This document shows positions 39,495-47,326 of a stretch of 50,044 nucleotides of DNA, in pieces (positions within the stretch are counted from its first letter, which is position 1; the number at the start of each line of letters is the position of its first letter). The notes beneath the pieces are model-generated. The model was not told the origin of the DNA and ran no database searches. It saw nothing but the letters and a program-made list of their open reading frames with translations. Both the position numbers and the translations under genes were made by a program. The stretch comes from Ruthenibacterium avium (lineage in GTDB: Bacteria > Bacillota > Clostridia > Oscillospirales > Ruminococcaceae): the NCBI GenBank assembly GCA_019118905.1, contig DWYA01000052.1, forward strand, positions 1-50,044. Direction: 5' to 3'.

Positions 39495-40865
39495 TTGAAC
39501 GAACAGCAATCACTGACGGTGGGCAGCGTACCGAAAAAAATACTGCTGTTTGCCATTCCGGTATTTTTCAGCAATTTGTTTCAGCAGCTGTACAACGCCG
39601 CCGATTCTCTGATTGTCGGCAACTTTTTGGGCGAGCAGGCGCTGGCGGCGGTCGGCTCATCGGGCAGCTTAATTATGCTGATGACCGGCTTTATCAGCGG
39701 CATGGCGTTGGGCGCCGGTGTGCTGATTGCCCGCATGTTTGGCGCGAATGATAAAGACGGCATGGAACGCACTGTTCACACCACGGCAGCGCTGGGCCTT
39801 TGCGGCGGCGCCGTGCTGACGGTAGTCGGCATTATATTCACGCCGCAAATTTTACTTTGGATGGGCACGCCGTCCGACGTTTTGGCGTGGTCTACCCTTT
39901 ATTTCCGCGTTTATTTCATCGGCTGCATCCCGGTGATTCTCTACAATATGGCGGCAAGCATTCTGCAATCAGTCGGAGACAGCAAAAGCCCCATGAAATA
40001 TCTGATTACGGCTTCCGTCATCAACGTCGTGCTTGACTTATTCTTTGTCGGGGTGCTGCGCATGGATGTTTCGGGCGCGGCACTGGCTACCATCATCAGC
40101 CAAACGGTGAGCGCTGTGCTGGCGCTTGCCAAGCTTTGCCGTGTGGATGCCCCTTACCGCCTGTATCTGCGCCGCATTCGTTTTGACCGCGCCACCTTGG
40201 GCGAGGTCGTGCGGCTGGGCGTGCCATCCGGCGTGCAGAACTCCGTCATCTCCCTTGCCAATGTGGTCGTGCAGGCTAATATCAACGCCTTCGGCTCGGC
40301 TGCCATGGCGGGCTGCGGCGCGTACAGCAAGCTGGAGGGCTTTGCCTTTTTGCCGGTTTCGTGTTTTGCGCTGGCGCTGTCCACCTTTATCAGCCAAAAT
40401 ATCGGCGCGCGCCGGTATGACCGCGCCCGCAGTGCTATGCGCTTCGGCCTGATTTGCAGCCCATTGCTGGCCGAAGTTGTGGGCTTGGCAATTTTCACGT
40501 TTGCCCCGGTGCTGATTGCGGCGTTCAACAATCAGCCGGAGGTGTTAAGCTTTGGCGTCAACAACGCGCGCACGGTGTCGCTGTTTTACTTCCTGCTGGC
40601 GTTTGCACACTGCTGCGCGGGCATTTTGCGCGGCATGGGGCGGCCTATTGTTCCCATGGCGATTATGCTGAGCATCTGGTGCGTTCTGCGTATTACTTAC
40701 ATCACCATTACCGTGCGGCTCATTCCGTCTATCCGCGTGATTTACTGGGCATATCCGCTGACATGGGCCATCAGCTGCGTTTTGTTTATTGTGTGTTTAA
40801 CAAAGCTCAAATTTCCGCCCATGGAGCGCGCGGGCGAGCACGTCAGCGGCGAGAGCACCACGTGA
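39495..40865 (+). CDS. MATE family efflux protein (second of three)
   Basis: The 456-residue protein has 12 predicted membrane segments and begins NEQQSLTVGSVPKKILLFAIP. VFFSNLFQQLYNAADSLIVG and the GGAVLTVVGIIFTPQILLWMG region fit the DinF/NorM-like branch of MATE proteins. The start is taken as TTG at 39495, behind GAGGGGGAAG; an ATG further upstream at 39378 would lie inside the terminator and has no ribosome site. It has its own promoter. It resembles the MATE protein at 45838 (FFQQLYN, AVGS/AVGG block) more than that at 26641. The substrate is unknown. Confidence 0.9.
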   Translation: MNEQQSLTVGSVPKKILLFAIPVFFSNLFQQLYNAADSLIVGNFLGEQALAAVGSSGSLIMLMTGFISGMALGAGVLIARMFGANDKDGMERTVHTTAALGLCGGAVLTVVGIIFTPQILLWMGTPSDVLAWSTLYFRVYFIGCIPVILYNMAASILQSVGDSKSPMKYLITASVINVVLDLFFVGVLRMDVSGAALATIISQTVSAVLALAKLCRVDAPYRLYLRRIRFDRATLGEVVRLGVPSGVQNSVISLANVVVQANINAFGSAAMAGCGAYSKLEGFAFLPVSCFALALSTFISQNIGARRYDRARSAMRFGLICSPLLAEVVGLAIFTFAPVLIAAFNNQPEVLSFGVNNARTVSLFYFLLAFAHCCAGILRGMGRPIVPMAIMLSIWCVLRITYITITVRLIPSIRVIYWAYPLTWAISCVLFIVCLTKLKFPPMERAGEHVSGESTT

Positions 40866-40887
40866 CCCGAGGCGGGACTTGATTGAG

Positions 40888-40938
40888 TTTTCAACACTTT
40901 CCACAGAGTTTTCCACATACCCATGTGGAAATGTTAAA
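40888..40938. promoter_or_regulatory. Repeat cluster upstream of the FliB-like gene
   Basis: TTTTCAACACTTTCCACA is followed by TTTTCCACA and then, inverted, by a copy reading TTTTTAACATTTCCACA on the minus strand. TTTCCACAT (40910-40918) and ATGTGGAAA (40923-40931) form a perfect inverted repeat with a 4-base centre. The site precedes the FliB gene's ribosome site by about 30 bases and may be an operator. Confidence 0.4.
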
Positions 40939-40979
40939 AACCGGTGGGGAATCCTCTCCGGCACAAAGGAGGAACCGGA

Positions 40980-42086
40980 ATGCTTCGCATTTATCCCGAG
41001 GAATACCGCCAGTTTCAATGCACCGCTTCGGCGTGCCGTCATTCGTGCTGCGTCGGTTGGGAAATTACCGTAGACGAAGAAACTTCCAAACGTTACGCGG
41101 CCGCCGAAGGCTCGTTTGCACAAACAGTGCGTGACGCATTGGAGCAAACCGATAGCGGCACGGTGTTTCGCATGGAGCAGGGGCGCTGTGTGATGCTGCA
41201 AAAAGACGGGCTGTGCCGCATCATTTGCGAATGGGGCGACGAAGCTTTGTGCGAAATTTGCCGCGAGCATCCGCGCTTTCACAACCGCTTTGAGGGAGTT
41301 TGGGAGAGCGGGCTGGGGCTGTGCTGCGAAGAAGCAGCACGGCTGACGCTGACGCGGCAAGCACCGCTTCGACTTTGTGTGGAGGAAACAGACGATATGC
41401 AAGCCGAGCGCCCGGACGAAAAAACCACTGCCATTTTGCACCTGCGCGGCGCGGCGCTGGCGCTTTTGCAAAACCGCTCGATGCCGCTGTTCCACCGGCT
41501 GGGCCTTTTGCTGGCGCTTGGCACCGACGCGCAGCTTTGCTTGGAGCGCGAGGACATCGGCGCCCTGTTCCACCTTTGTGATGCATACGGCGACGACACC
41601 CACCACGCGGCGCTGTGGCAGATGCTTTCAGCGCGTATTTCGGCGCAAGGAGATGCGGCATGGCCTGTGCGCCGCATGGCGCTGTATTTATCACAGCTGC
41701 CCGCTTTGGAAGCATCGTGGCATACCGATATGCTCAAGCTTTTGCGCGGCTGCCCGCGCCGGCTGATGCTGTTTGGCCGCCGTGCCGAAATTTTTTATGA
41801 ACAGCTGGCGGCGGCGCTGCTGTTTCGCTGCTTTTCCGCGGATTGCTTAAACGAACGCGACGCACTGGGCTCGTGCCGCTTTACGGTACTGGCCGTCCTG
41901 CTCTGTCTTTCGCTGGAAATGCGTCTTTCGCCGCGCGGGGCGGGCGGGAGTGCGGTGCGGCTGGACATTGTGCGGCGCTTTTCCGCTGAGGTAGAATATC
42001 AGCCGCAAGCGCTTGCTCACCTGCGCACCATGATTTGGGAAGAACCCGCCTTTGACACCGGCGCACTGCTTCGGGCGCTGGCGTAA
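40980..42086 (+). CDS. FliB family protein (lysine-N-methylase-like, cysteine-rich)
   Basis: The 368-residue protein starts MLRIYPEEYRQFQCTASACR with the family's Cys cluster (CTASACRHSCCVGW) and continues with CVMLQKDGLCRIICEWGDEA and LCEICREHPRFHN; these cysteines are those expected to hold a metal or iron-sulfur centre. Salmonella FliB methylates lysines of flagellin. No flagellar gene is in this window, so the partner must be another protein or elsewhere. The ATG at 40980 has AAAGGAGG in front; an upstream extension lacks the family pattern. It follows the MATE gene by 114 bases. Confidence 0.82.
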   Translation: MLRIYPEEYRQFQCTASACRHSCCVGWEITVDEETSKRYAAAEGSFAQTVRDALEQTDSGTVFRMEQGRCVMLQKDGLCRIICEWGDEALCEICREHPRFHNRFEGVWESGLGLCCEEAARLTLTRQAPLRLCVEETDDMQAERPDEKTTAILHLRGAALALLQNRSMPLFHRLGLLLALGTDAQLCLEREDIGALFHLCDAYGDDTHHAALWQMLSARISAQGDAAWPVRRMALYLSQLPALEASWHTDMLKLLRGCPRRLMLFGRRAEIFYEQLAAALLFRCFSADCLNERDALGSCRFTVLAVLLCLSLEMRLSPRGAGGSAVRLDIVRRFSAEVEYQPQALAHLRTMIWEEPAFDTGALLRALA

Positions 42087-42129
42087 CGCGGATTTCATTT
42101 ATCATTCAGAGAAAAAGGAGTGTCACCCT

Positions 42130-42687
42130 ATGAAAAAAGTTTGCGTATTTTTTGCCGAGGGCACAGAGGAATGTGAAGCGCTGCTGCCCGTGGATTTACT
42201 GCGCCGCGCCGGGGCTGAGGTAACGCTGGCGGGCATTGGCACAGAGCTTTTCGTCACCTCCAGCCACGGCGTGCAGGTAAAGATGGACGCACTGGCGAAA
42301 GACCTTGATTTTTCCGCGTTTGACGCCATTGTACTGCCGGGTGGAATGCCGGGTACGACACGCCTTGGCGAAAGCGAGCTTGTGGCCAAGGCTGCGCACT
42401 GCGCCGTTGAAAACGGCAAGCTTTTAGCCGCCATCTGCGCTGCGCCCACCGTATTGGCAAAGCTGGGGATTTTGAGCGGCAAACGCGCCACAGCACACCA
42501 CGGCTTTATCGACAAGCTGGGCGGCGCCGTTGTTGTAAAAGAGCCTGTTGTGGAGGATGGCAATCTGCTGACCGGCTGGGGGCTGGGGGCTTCCATTCCC
42601 TTCTCGCTGCGGCTGGTGCAAAAGCTGTACAGCGCCGAGGAGGCTGCCCGCATTGCTGCCGCGCTGGGCTACCCGTTTGAATATTAA
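42130..42687 (+). CDS. DJ-1/PfpI family protein
   Basis: The 185-residue protein has the DJ-1/PfpI flavodoxin-like fold: VCVFFAEGTEECEALLPVDL, AIVLPGGMPGTTRL, LLAAICAAPTVLAKLGIL with the nucleophilic Cys in AAICAAPTV, and DGNLLTGWGLGASIPFSLRLV. The acidic residue in EGTEECE would activate the Cys. Members include protein deglycase-like and ThiJ/YajL-type stress proteins. It starts 44 bases after the FliB gene with AAAAAGGAG in front and is probably co-transcribed with it. A strong terminator follows. Confidence 0.9.
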   Translation: MKKVCVFFAEGTEECEALLPVDLLRRAGAEVTLAGIGTELFVTSSHGVQVKMDALAKDLDFSAFDAIVLPGGMPGTTRLGESELVAKAAHCAVENGKLLAAICAAPTVLAKLGILSGKRATAHHGFIDKLGGAVVVKEPVVEDGNLLTGWGLGASIPFSLRLVQKLYSAEEAARIAAALGYPFEY

Positions 42688-42709
42688 ACCTTTCCCATAA
42701 AAGCAGACA

Positions 42710-42766
42710 AAACCCGGTTGCTTTTTGAGCGAGTTGTGCCCAAAAAGCAACCGGGTTTCTTTTATT
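42710..42766 (+). terminator. Terminator of the FliB-DJ-1 unit
   Basis: AAACCCGGTTGCTTTTTG (42710-42727) pairs perfectly with 42741-42758 around a 13-base loop, with CTTTTATTTT after it. Confidence 0.85.
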
Positions 42767-42842
42767 TTCAAATTTTTGTGCTAGCTGCTTCGATTTTATT
42801 TTGCACACGAATGCACACAGGCAACAGCCTTTGTCGTTCCGT

Positions 42843-44093
42843 TTATTTCCGGCGCACCCATTTGCCGCCAAAGAAGGTTTTCTTATAATTGCGCAGCTCC
42901 TCTACGGCGGGGCCGAAATCGCCCGCTTTTTGCAGGTAAGCCACCGCTTTGGGAGCATCGGCCTGTACACCAAGGCCATTGCCGTAAATGTAGCCCATAA
43001 TATACAGCTCTTCGCCTCTGAGCGGCGACTCCTTTTTCTCCATCATTTGGCGGGCAAGCTCATAGTTCTGCTGCGTGCCTCTGCCGTAGAAGTAACAGCG
43101 GCCCAAATATTCCACGCCCCAGGTGCTGCCTCTTTCATAGGCCCAAGAGAGCAGCTGGAATGCTTTTGCATAGTCCGGCTCAACGCCAAAGCCCTGGTAA
43201 TAGATTTCGCCCAAAATGTTATGGCTTCCGATGCTGACGTCGCTTGCATTCAGCGATTTTTCCAGATATTGAATGGCAAGCGCATTGTTCTCCTCTACGC
43301 CGTCACCGTCGTAATACGCCTGGCCGATGTAGTAATTCGCGCTGACCTCACCGTGATCTACCGCCTTTTTCAGCCACGTCAAACCTTCTTCCGCGCGGTT
43401 GTTATTCAGCAGCTCTGCACCGTATTCTTTTTCATAATACGGGTAGCCGTACTCTGCGCCCATGCGGTTAATGGGCTCGGCCTTTTCCGGCTGCGGCAGG
43501 ATAATGTCCTCGTCGCCGTTTGTGTAATAATGGCGCAGATTGTTGCCCGCCAGATACATGCCGCCGCGGAACGCTTTCCAGAACCAATCTTCACACTGCT
43601 CAATGTTCCGTTTTAAGTACGCTTTAAACTCCTCGTGGCTTGCAAAGGAATTTTGGCCTTTGCCTTGGATGCGCAGAAAATCCCACCAGAAATAGGAGTT
43701 ACCAATGGTGTATTGGCTGAATGCGTCGCCCTGCTTTGCCTTTTCCAGCACAATGTCAAAGGCTTCCTGAAGGCTGGCAAACGGCATTTTGCGCTCGCGG
43801 AACTCGGGCAGCTCGCCCGAACGCAGGCTGACAAGCACGCCCAATGCACTGCCCTGCTCGACCGAGCGATGCAAAAGGCGGGCGGCTTCCTTATTGTTGT
43901 CGGGGAAACCATGACCCTCCCAAACGTATTGGCTGCCGCACATGCAGCGCGCCAAAATACAAGTTGCGTCACCGTCGCCCGCTTCACTGGCCTGCTTGAG
44001 CAGCTCAAGCGCCTCTTGGCCCTTGTGCTCTTTTTCGTGGTAGTACAAATACTCTAAAGCACGTTCCACGGCATCACTATAACACTTACCCAC
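42843..44093 (-). CDS. Sel1-repeat (TPR-like) protein
   Basis: The 416-residue protein contains several Sel1-like repeats of about 36 residues, each with an A..LL..A...G...A...LG..Y..G pattern; examples are ALAIQYLEKSLNASDVSIGS, AKAFQLLSWAYERGSTWGVE and ELARQMMEKKESPLRGE. It has no signal peptide or membrane segment. The start is GTG at 44093, with GGAGG 9 bases before it; no nearby ATG fits. It follows a membrane protein gene by 35 bases and ends the unit. Sel1 proteins act as scaffolds for protein complexes or stress responses; no partner can be named beyond the neighbour. Confidence 0.85.
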   Translation of the reverse strand: MGKCYSDAVERALEYLYYHEKEHKGQEALELLKQASEAGDGDATCILARCMCGSQYVWEGHGFPDNNKEAARLLHRSVEQGSALGVLVSLRSGELPEFRERKMPFASLQEAFDIVLEKAKQGDAFSQYTIGNSYFWWDFLRIQGKGQNSFASHEEFKAYLKRNIEQCEDWFWKAFRGGMYLAGNNLRHYYTNGDEDIILPQPEKAEPINRMGAEYGYPYYEKEYGAELLNNNRAEEGLTWLKKAVDHGEVSANYYIGQAYYDGDGVEENNALAIQYLEKSLNASDVSIGSHNILGEIYYQGFGVEPDYAKAFQLLSWAYERGSTWGVEYLGRCYFYGRGTQQNYELARQMMEKKESPLRGEELYIMGYIYGNGLGVQADAPKAVAYLQKAGDFGPAVEELRNYKKTFFGGKWVRRK

Positions 44094-44128
44094 TTGAAAA
44101 AACCTCCTTTATTTTCAGGCATGTTCCG

Positions 44129-45379
44129 TTATCTTCGATTTGTTTTGAAACGAGAACCTGCCACAGAAACCAATGTCCATTGCGTCAAATCGAGCGTCTG
44201 TCTTTGCAGCCAAGCCGTCATTACGCGCATCGCTTGTTCCGGCTGGGCAAACAGCTGCATTCCCTGCGCTGGTGCGGCGTCCCCCGTTTGGGGTGCTTGT
44301 GTGAGCAAAAGCCGCACCTGTGTACCGAGCGCCGTTCCAGCCGTACATTCCAGCGAAAGATAGGCGGTATCGTCTATCAAAACAGGCTGGGTTGCCTCCA
44401 GAAAAAACGTCTCTTCTATGCTTTTTTGACATTCTTCCAACGTGTCGCGCAAAAGCGGCAACGTAATGCGGGACGTCACCGAGCCGTCGGCACGGCGCAA
44501 AATGGTGTTTTGATGTTTTGTGAAATCGTTTTTATCCTTTTCCCTTTGAGCGCGCTGCTGGGCAAGTTCCGCTTCGGTTTGATACCACTGCTCCTCTGTT
44601 TGTTCCAAGAGCGGCTCCATCTGCGCCTTTTTGCCATAAAAGGCATCGGGCAGGCACTCGCGCAAATACAGCACCGCACCTTCCAAATCATCCGGCGATA
44701 AAAAATCGGTCGTTTGCGTTTGGCGACGGTCGTCCAGCAAAATCAGCTGCAAAATGCGGGTGCTTTTCGTTCCGTTTGAGCTGTGATGGCGGCGTATCTC
44801 ATCCAAATAAAAAATGCCCCGGACACGCGCAAGGCAGCTGGCTTCATCGCCCAGCACCCACTCTTTGCCCACCGCCAGCGGGCCAAACCACACACCGTTT
44901 TCCGCAATGTCATTGTCTACCATGGAAAACAGCTCTACCACATCGGGCGCTTCGTCTGGATGCTCCAGCTGGGAACGAATGGACTGTGCCAGCGCACTTT
45001 TTTCCGGGAAGCAAGCGTCCCGCACCACCACAAACACTTGATAAAAGCCTATCACAATGCCTAAAAACGCAACGACAACACCGCCAATCACGTTTGGCCA
45101 TTCCACCGGGGTTTCTTTATACATCATCCAAGCGTAAACGGCGCCGCCCATGCCAGCCAGAATAAATAACAGGCCGACGAGCGCAAGCGGCAATTGTTTT
45201 CTAAGATGCGCCATGCAGTAGCCGTCCATCGGGCCGCCGTTCACCTTTTTGATTATCATAACGGCCAGCGCCAAAAGCAGCGCACTCCACAAAAAGCCAA
45301 GCACAAACCCCAGCCCAATGCAAACTGCAACCGCTAAAATTAAAAATAAAACCGAGCGCCGCCCCGACGATTCTTTCAT
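44129..45379 (-). CDS. Membrane protein of unknown function, partner of the Sel1-repeat gene
   Basis: The 416-residue protein has a membrane part in residues 1-125 (VLFLILAVAVCIGLGFVLGF, LALVGLLFILAGMGGAVYAW, VIGGVVVAFLGIVIGFYQVF), about four to five segments, then a cytoplasmic region of nearly 300 residues. The soluble part has an acid-rich stretch with a predicted coiled coil at about 268-290 (EEQWYQTEAELAQQRAQREK) and beta segments near the end. No known domain was recognised. It precedes the Sel1-repeat gene by 35 bases with no terminator, so the two form a unit. Start ATG at 45379; a weak promoter TTGTGA/GATAAC is seen at about 45435-45465 on the minus strand. Confidence 0.7.
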   Translation of the reverse strand: MKESSGRRSVLFLILAVAVCIGLGFVLGFLWSALLLALAVMIIKKVNGGPMDGYCMAHLRKQLPLALVGLLFILAGMGGAVYAWMMYKETPVEWPNVIGGVVVAFLGIVIGFYQVFVVVRDACFPEKSALAQSIRSQLEHPDEAPDVVELFSMVDNDIAENGVWFGPLAVGKEWVLGDEASCLARVRGIFYLDEIRRHHSSNGTKSTRILQLILLDDRRQTQTTDFLSPDDLEGAVLYLRECLPDAFYGKKAQMEPLLEQTEEQWYQTEAELAQQRAQREKDKNDFTKHQNTILRRADGSVTSRITLPLLRDTLEECQKSIEETFFLEATQPVLIDDTAYLSLECTAGTALGTQVRLLLTQAPQTGDAAPAQGMQLFAQPEQAMRVMTAWLQRQTLDLTQWTLVSVAGSRFKTNRR

Positions 45380-45560
45380 GAAAAAACACCCTTTCCAAGC
45401 GTTTCAAACGCACACACCCATTGAGCTGCAACAAAGTTATCCTGCTGAAAGGCCGCTTTCACAAGAGTTTTTTGCCACAAATTGTTGCATTTTCCACAAT
45501 AGATGCCTGCTTTGCGGCAAGCAGCGCTTCTTTTTGCGCCCAATTTTTCCGCCAAATGAC

Positions 45561-45602
45561 AAACGGGCGCGTTGCCGCAACCAGCGATAACACGCCCGTT
45601 TT
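45561..45602 (-). terminator. Hairpin after the small membrane protein gene
   Basis: AAACGGGCGCGTT (45561-45573) and AACACGCCCGTTT (45589-45601) form a 13-bp stem with one G-U-type mismatch and a 15-base loop. The T-tract is short on the minus strand. Confidence 0.55.
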
Positions 45603-45620
45603 CTTTTACATTGTGAATCT

Positions 45621-45845
45621 TTACCGCATTGCCTGCATTACCAGCAGCACAGGCAGACTGAACAAGGCTGTCACCGCAAATACCGCCGCAATCATGCCGA
45701 TGGGCATGGCAGCGAGCGCCACGGTTAATAACGCATGGGGATGACGGTCGCAAAAACAATTGACACGCTTTTTCATCGGCTCAAAGCGCGTATCTTTAAA
45801 CAGCAAGTCACAAAGGCAGCTTGTTTCCATCTGTGGTTCATTCAT
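45621..45845 (-). CDS. Small membrane protein of 74 residues overlapping the MATE gene end
   Basis: The ATG (45845-45843) overlaps the MATE stop codon in ATGAATGA, with GGAGG 9 bases before it inside the MATE gene, so translation is real and coupled. The N-terminal half is hydrophilic with three cysteines in CLCDLLF and NCFCDRHPH; the C-terminal half is one long or two short membrane segments (LLTVALAAMPIGMIAAVFAV, then LFSLPVLLVMQAMR). I do not recognise a family. It may assist the pump or be unrelated. Confidence 0.7.
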   Translation of the reverse strand: MNEPQMETSCLCDLLFKDTRFEPMKKRVNCFCDRHPHALLTVALAAMPIGMIAAVFAVTALFSLPVLLVMQAMR

Positions 45846-47238
45846 GAGCTGTTTCCTCCTGCACGGCGGTGGTTTCGTTTTTGGGCCGCAGCCAGCGGCC
45901 ACGCCGGTAATAAATTAAAAACAGGATGCTCGTCAGCACCCAGCTGACAGGGTAGCTGACCAAAATCGTGGTAAAGCTGGGGTAATAGGGCAGCACCGTA
46001 AACAGCCACACCACACGCAGCAAACAAATGCCGCTGCCGGTAATAATCATTGGCTTGAGCGCGTCGCCACAGCCGCGAATTGCGCCGGAAAGAATTTCCA
46101 CCAACACAAAAGCCACGTAATAAGGCGACATATAGCTAATCATCACTTTGCCCAGCTCCACCACTTGGGCATCGTCTGTAAAAATGCCCAAAAGCGGCGC
46201 GGAAAAGCCGCACATGATAATGCTGAACAGCGCGGCGGTAAGCATCGTCATCAGCGTACACACACGCACGCTTTTCTTGACACGGTCAATGCGTCCTGCG
46301 CCGAAGTTTTGGCCTACAAACGTGGTAATAGAAATACCGTAAGCGCCGCTGATCATCCAGAAAAAGCCGTCAATTTTGCCGAATGCCGTCCACGCCGCCA
46401 CAACGTCTGTGCCAAATGAGTTCATGCCGGCCTGAATCAAAACGTTCGAAATGGCGTACATGTTGGACTGAATGCCCGCCGGAATACCGATGGCAAGCAC
46501 CGCCAGCAGCGCCGCACGCTGAAAACGCACCTCGCGCCAGTTCAGCCGGAAGCTGTGCGGTGTACGCATAAGCGCCAGCACCACCAAAACGGCCGACACC
46601 ACTTGGCTGATGACCGTGGCAATGCCCACGCCCAGCACGCCGAGATGCAGCACCACCACAAACAGAATATCCAGAACAATGTTGCAAAGGCAAGCCACAA
46701 TTAAAAAGTAAAGCGGCCGCTTGGTATCGCCCACCGCACGCAGAACGCCCGCGCCGATGTTGTACAAAAACGAGGGAATCACGCCCGTTAAATAAACGGT
46801 CATATAGGTTGCGGCATATTCCATAACGTCCTGCGGGGTTCCCATAGCAGCCAGCGCGGGACGCGCCGCCGCAAAGCCAATCAGCATCAGCAGCGCACCG
46901 CCGACAAACGCCATCGCCACCGAGGTGTGCACCGTGAGGCGCAAGCCGTCATGGTCGGCAGCGCCGTACTTTTGCGCAACTACCACCGTAGTGCCCGAAG
47001 CGATACCGACAAACAGGTTCACCAGCAAGTTAATCAGCGTGCCGGTGACGCCGCCCACGGCGGCAAGCGCCTGTTTGCCCACAAACTGCCCTACAATCAC
47101 TGCGTCTACCGTATTGTACAGCTGCTGAAAAAACGTGCCCAGCAAAATGGGAAAAAAGAACATCAAAAGCTGTTTCCAAATAACCCCGGTAACAATGGGG
47201 TTTTGATATTCAGCGGGCTTTGCCGCAGCGTCCTGCAT
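45838..47238 (-). CDS. MATE family efflux protein (third of three)
   Basis: The 466-residue protein has 12 predicted membrane segments, with VIWKQLLMFFFPILLGTFFQQLYNTVDAVIVG (quoted in part: MFFFPILLGTFFQQLYN) near the start and the NorM/DinF-type GVLRAVGDTKRPLYFLIVA and GAIRGCGDALKPMIIT loops. It starts at ATG 47238, behind AAAGGAAG; an in-frame upstream extension lies over the terminator at 47283 and is not part of it. It follows the CBS-domain gene by 88 bases and is coupled to a 74-residue membrane protein. Confidence 0.9.
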   Translation of the reverse strand: MQDAAAKPAEYQNPIVTGVIWKQLLMFFFPILLGTFFQQLYNTVDAVIVGQFVGKQALAAVGGVTGTLINLLVNLFVGIASGTTVVVAQKYGAADHDGLRLTVHTSVAMAFVGGALLMLIGFAAARPALAAMGTPQDVMEYAATYMTVYLTGVIPSFLYNIGAGVLRAVGDTKRPLYFLIVACLCNIVLDILFVVVLHLGVLGVGIATVISQVVSAVLVVLALMRTPHSFRLNWREVRFQRAALLAVLAIGIPAGIQSNMYAISNVLIQAGMNSFGTDVVAAWTAFGKIDGFFWMISGAYGISITTFVGQNFGAGRIDRVKKSVRVCTLMTMLTAALFSIIMCGFSAPLLGIFTDDAQVVELGKVMISYMSPYYVAFVLVEILSGAIRGCGDALKPMIITGSGICLLRVVWLFTVLPYYPSFTTILVSYPVSWVLTSILFLIYYRRGRWLRPKNETTAVQEETAHE

Positions 47239-47282
47239 GAGATAAACTTCCTTTCCGAATGGGGTGATAAAAGCGCAAAACC

Positions 47283-47304
47283 GGGCGCAGCAAATGCTGC
47301 GCCC
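47283..47304 (-). terminator. Terminator between the CBS-domain and MATE genes
   Basis: GGGCGCAGC and GCTGCGCCC pair around a 4-base loop, with GGTTTTG on the minus-strand side. Confidence 0.6.
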
Positions 47305-47326
47305 TTCGTTTATTCCAATTTCTGCG

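Noticed and set aside
40888..40938. TTTTCCACA-like repeats as DnaA boxes and a replication origin
   Set aside because: The repeats lack the TTATCCACA consensus, and no dnaA, dnaN or AT-rich unwinding region is near; an operator is more likely.
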